44,813 bases of DNA. Source: Pantoea septica. Its GTDB lineage: Bacteria > Pseudomonadota > Gammaproteobacteria > Enterobacterales > Enterobacteriaceae. Shown one piece after another: positions 42,224-44,813 of this stretch (its first letter is position 1; the number at the start of each line of letters is the position of its first letter). The DNA lies in assembly GCF_002095575.1 (NCBI RefSeq), contig NZ_MLJJ01000034.1:1-44813 (forward strand), written 5' to 3'. The translations under genes were made by a program, and so were the position numbers. Below the pieces are notes generated by a model, which worked only from the letters and a program-made list of their open reading frames with translations, had not been told where the DNA came from and ran no database searches.

Positions 42224-42877
42224 TTATTTATGGGACACGGCACGCACGATGCTGTCGCCACAAAACTGAATTAAATACACCAGAACGACCAGTAACACGA
42301 GCACCGTATTCATCACCGTCGCGTTATAGCCGATATAGCCGTACTGATAGCCAATCTGCCCCAGCCCGCCCGCGCCGACGGCGCCGCCCATGGCGGAGTA
42401 GCCGACCAGCGTAATCAGCGTGATGGTCGCGGCGTTCACCAGGCCCGGCAGCGCTTCCGGCAGCAGCACCTTGCGCACGATTTGCAGCGGCGTGGCGCCC
42501 ATGGCGCGCGACGCCTCGATCAGTCCGGTCGGCAGCTCAAGCAGCGCGTTCTCGACCATACGCGCGATAAAAGGCGCGGCGCCGACGGTCAGCGGCACGA
42601 TAGCCGCCTGCAGGCCGATAGAGGTGCCGACGATGGCGCGAGTAAAGGGGATCATCCAGACCAGCAGAATGATAAAGGGAATAGAACGGAAAATATTCAC
42701 CAGCGCAGAAAGGATGCGATAGAGCGTCTGGTTTTCCCGAATCTGTCCCGGACGGGTGACGTAGAGCAGCACGCCGACCGGCAGGCCCAGCACGAAGCCA
42801 AAGAAGCCGGAGACAAAGGTCATCATCAGCGTTTCCCAGACGCCGCGCGCCAGTAAAGCCATCATCGCTTCAGACAT
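42224..42877 (-). CDS. metI: Methionine ABC transporter permease MetI
   Basis: MetI forms the membrane channel of the methionine importer. The product has 217 residues with five hydrophobic segments and the EAA loop that docks the ATPase ([25 protein letters not shown]). It overlaps the metN end by 8 bases, so the two are translationally linked. Confidence 0.97.
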   Translation of the reverse strand: MSEAMMALLARGVWETLMMTFVSGFFGFVLGLPVGVLLYVTRPGQIRENQTLYRILSALVNIFRSIPFIILLVWMIPFTRAIVGTSIGLQAAIVPLTVGAAPFIARMVENALLELPTGLIEASRAMGATPLQIVRKVLLPEALPGLVNAATITLITLVGYSAMGGAVGAGGLGQIGYQYGYIGYNATVMNTVLVLLVVLVYLIQFCGDSIVRAVSHK

Positions 42878-43901
42878 AACCCAGTACCTCTACTTTCACA
42901 TGATTTTCCTGCAGCCACGCGATAGCGGCGTTGGCGTCGCTCTCAGCGCCGTCCATTTCGGCCAGCATAATGCCGAACTTCACGCCGCCGGCGTAATCCA
43001 TCTGCGCGCTGATAATATTGTTATTAACGTTGAAGCGGCGCGCGGCTTCTGACAGCAGCGGCGCGTCGACCGATTTACCGGTGAACTCAAGACGCAGCAG
43101 CGGCACGCGCTCGGCAGCAGGCTGCGACACCATACGCTGCTGATAATCCTCCGGGATATCGAGGTGCAGCGTCGACTGGATAAACTGCTGCGCCAGCGGC
43201 GTTTTCGGATGAGAGAAGACTTCGCTGACGCTGTCCTTTTCAATCAGCTCGCCCTGGCTGATTACCGCAACCTGATCGCAGATGCGCTTCACCACGTCCA
43301 TTTCATGCGTAATCAGCAGAATAGTCAGGCCGAGGCGACGGTTGATATCTTTCAGCAGCTCAAGGATAGAGCGGGTGGTGGCCGGATCGAGCGCGCTGGT
43401 GGCTTCGTCGCACAGCAGCACTTTGGGATTGCTGGCCAGCGCGCGGGCGATGGCGACGCGCTGTTTCTGTCCGCCGGAAAGATTGGCGGGCCAGGCGTCA
43501 TGCTTATCGCCCAGACCGACCAGCTCCAGCAGTTCCGTCACGCGCTGTTTGATCGCTTCGCGCGACAGGCTGCCCAGCTCAAGCGGCAGCGCCACGTTGC
43601 CGAAGACGGTACGCGAGTTCATCAAGTTAAAGTGCTGGAAGATCATGCCGATTTGACGGCGCGCCTGAGTCAGCTGACGTTCGCTCAGGGCGGTCAACTC
43701 CTGGCCGTCGACCAGTACGCGGCCTGACGTTGGGCGTTCCAGCAGGTTAACGCAGCGGATAAGGGTACTTTTACCGGCGCCGGACGAGCCGATAACGCCA
43801 TAAATCTGTCCTGCAGGCACATGCAGGCTAACATCTGACAGCGCCTGAATAGTGCGTGAGCCTTGCTGGAACACTTTGGTAATATTTTCGAGTTTAATCA
43901 T
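42870..43901 (-). CDS. metN: Methionine ABC transporter ATPase MetN
   Basis: MetN drives methionine import with ATP. The product has 343 residues. Walker [10 protein letters not shown] is at 38-46, the signature [15 protein letters not shown] and Walker [14 protein letters not shown] are present, and the C-terminal ACT-like NIL domain (about 265-343), which binds methionine and inhibits transport, is intact. It is first in the metNIQ operon. Confidence 0.98.
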   Translation of the reverse strand: MIKLENITKVFQQGSRTIQALSDVSLHVPAGQIYGVIGSSGAGKSTLIRCVNLLERPTSGRVLVDGQELTALSERQLTQARRQIGMIFQHFNLMNSRTVFGNVALPLELGSLSREAIKQRVTELLELVGLGDKHDAWPANLSGGQKQRVAIARALASNPKVLLCDEATSALDPATTRSILELLKDINRRLGLTILLITHEMDVVKRICDQVAVISQGELIEKDSVSEVFSHPKTPLAQQFIQSTLHLDIPEDYQQRMVSQPAAERVPLLRLEFTGKSVDAPLLSEAARRFNVNNNIISAQMDYAGGVKFGIMLAEMDGAESDANAAIAWLQENHVKVEVLGYV

Positions 43902-43978
43902 TAGGTTATTTATTATCGTCTTGCGTTGTCCGTGGTGTGGAACCTTTCGCGCTGAAATCCGGTGCGAAAGCTGAACGG

Positions 43979-44007
43979 ATGGTAAGGCATCCAGACGTCT
44001 AAATCAA
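43979..44007 (-). promoter_or_regulatory. metNIQ promoter with MetJ operator
   Basis: On the minus strand TTGATT, a 17-base spacer and TACCAT form a promoter. The spacer contains a perfect met box AGACGTCT at 43993-44000; AGGCATCC beside it (43985-43992) is a partial second box. MetJ with S-adenosylmethionine should repress from here. Adjacent imperfect boxes are usual, as MetJ binds in tandem. Confidence 0.8.
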
Positions 44008-44039
44008 TCAAAGTCATCTCATCTGCCATTCTCTCTTTT

Positions 44040-44090
44040 ATTGCAATCATGCAATACTAGGCGGCAATTTTAGTAGCATCTTTAGTAGCA
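44040..44090. repeat. Small repeats upstream of gmhB
   Basis: An inverted repeat ATTGCA/TGCAAT with four bases between (44040-44055) and a direct repeat of TTTAGTAGCA (44069-44078 and 44081-44090) lie in the metN-gmhB gap, where the gmhB promoter must be. I could not assign a clear promoter. Confidence 0.45.
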
Positions 44091-44101
44091 GGAGTTTCTC
44101 A

Positions 44102-44662
44102 GTGGCGAATAAAGTCCCGGCGGTATTTCTCGATCGTGATGGCACCTTGAACGTAGATCACGGCTATGTTCATGAAATCGACAACTTCCAGTTTATCGAC
44201 GGCGCCATCGAGGCGTTGCAGGAGCTGAAGAAGATGGGATTCGCGCTGGTGCTGATCACCAATCAGTCCGGCATCGCCCGCGGCATGTTCAGCGAAGACC
44301 AGTTCATGCAGCTGACGGAATGGATGGACTGGTCGCTGGCGGACCGCGACGTCGATCTCGACGGCATCTATTTCTGTCCTCATCTGCCGGACGCGCCGGT
44401 GGAAGCCTATCGTCAGGCGTGCGACTGCCGCAAGCCGCACCCTGGCATGCTGCTCTCAGCGCAGAAGCATCTTGATATCGACATGGCGGCTTCTTATATG
44501 GTGGGTGACAAAACGGAAGATGTGCTGGCAGGCAAAGCGGCGGGCGTAGGCACAAACGTGCTGGTGCGCAGCGGTAAACCCGTCACGGCGGAAGGCGAAG
44601 CGGCCGCGGATTGGGTTCTTAATAGTATCGCCGAGCTGCCACAGGCGATTAAAAAGCGCTAA
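44102..44662 (+). CDS. gmhB: D-glycero-beta-D-manno-heptose 1,7-bisphosphate 7-phosphatase
   Basis: GmhB removes the 7-phosphate in the ADP-heptose pathway for the inner core of lipopolysaccharide. The product has 186 residues (E. coli 191) and starts with GTG at 44102. The HAD motif [11 protein letters not shown] gives nucleophile Asp11 and acid Asp13; a zinc-binding loop with CPHLP and CDCRKPHPG follows, then the [15 protein letters not shown] motif. The gene precedes an rRNA operon, as E. coli gmhB precedes rrnH. Confidence 0.97.
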   Translation: MANKVPAVFLDRDGTLNVDHGYVHEIDNFQFIDGAIEALQELKKMGFALVLITNQSGIARGMFSEDQFMQLTEWMDWSLADRDVDLDGIYFCPHLPDAPVEAYRQACDCRKPHPGMLLSAQKHLDIDMAASYMVGDKTEDVLAGKAAGVGTNVLVRSGKPVTAEGEAAADWVLNSIAELPQAIKKR

Positions 44663-44697
44663 AAACGCGCGTTTTGCGCATTAATCAGACGAACGAC

Positions 44698-44813
44698 ACA
44701 AAACTTTAAAAAAGGCGCTTGCGCTCTCTGAACGACTCCCTATAATGCGCCTCCATCGACACGGCACAACGGCTTACGGAATGCGGTGTTGAGGTGATGA
44801 AAGTCACCGTCGG
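44698..44813 (+). promoter_or_regulatory. rRNA operon P1 promoter, UP element and start of leader
   Basis: An A/T-rich stretch ACAAAACTTTAAAAAAGG resembles an UP element. TTGCGC at 44719-44724, a 16-base spacer and TATAAT at 44741-44746 match rrn P1 promoters, including the ACTCCCTATAATGCGCC context and the GC-rich discriminator used for stringent and growth-rate control. Transcription should start near 44753. The following CGACACGGCACAACGG matches the known region after rrn P1. P2, the anti-termination boxA and the 16S gene lie beyond the window. Confidence 0.88.

Noticed and set aside
44747..44813. Start of the 16S rRNA gene
   Set aside because: The sequence here is still rrn leader after P1; nothing matches the beginning of 16S rRNA, which should lie some hundred bases beyond the window.

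Overview
This window is a stretch of enterobacterial core chromosome. Every gene I could identify has the length and key residues of its E. coli counterpart. The order is the E. coli hemL to rrnH region: hemL, erpA, btuF, mtn, dgt, degP, cdaR, yaeH, dapD, glnD, map, rpsB, tsf, pyrH, frr, dxr, uppS, cdsA, rseP, bamA, skp, lpxD, fabZ, lpxA, lpxB, rnhB, dnaE, accA, ldcC, yaeR, tilS, rof, yaeP, arfB, proS, trmO, rcsF, metQIN, gmhB, then an rRNA operon promoter. High GC, alanine-rich proteins and several genes missing relative to E. coli (clcA, yadS, yaeQ, nlpE) point to an Erwiniaceae-like enterobacterium (Pantoea, Mixta or Erwinia). The genus is inference.

Layout. Bases 1-3114 hold the N-terminal half of hemL (haem synthesis), erpA (Fe-S delivery), a small unrecognised secreted protein, and the overlapping btuF-mtn pair. 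Bases 3214-7597 hold dgt, degP (with a sigma-E promoter and a CpxR-like site) and cdaR. Bases 7598-7800 separate cdaR from the convergent yaeH and hold a large hairpin-forming inverted repeat. From 7801 to 12833 yaeH, dapD, glnD and map lie on the minus strand.

Bases 12834-32750 are one long plus-strand block. It starts with the rpsB promoter and S2-responsive leader, then covers translation (rpsB, tsf, frr), UMP kinase, isoprenoids (dxr, uppS), phospholipid synthesis (cdsA), envelope stress and outer-membrane assembly (rseP, bamA, skp), lipid A (lpxD, fabZ, lpxA, lpxB), RNase HII, the replicase and fatty-acid synthesis (accA). Genes here are spaced by a few bases or overlap, and many use GTG or TTG starts.

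Bases 32901-37192 hold ldcC, yaeR, tilS and a small c-type cytochrome that overlaps the tilS end; the cytochrome is not in the E. coli version of this locus. After it come yaeP-rof, arfB, then proS, rcsF-trmO and the methionine importer metNIQ on the minus strand, with a MetJ box in the metN promoter. gmhB and an rRNA P1 promoter close the window; the rRNA gene itself lies outside.

I see no insertion sequence, prophage, CRISPR array, toxin-antitoxin pair or defence island, and no clear undescribed multi-gene system. The points most worth a second look are the inverted repeat after cdaR, the cytochrome joined to tilS, the small secreted two-cysteine protein, a 15-codon reading frame overlapping the arfB start, and several conserved-looking hairpins between genes. 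No database search was possible; family assignments rest on recognition of the protein sequences.
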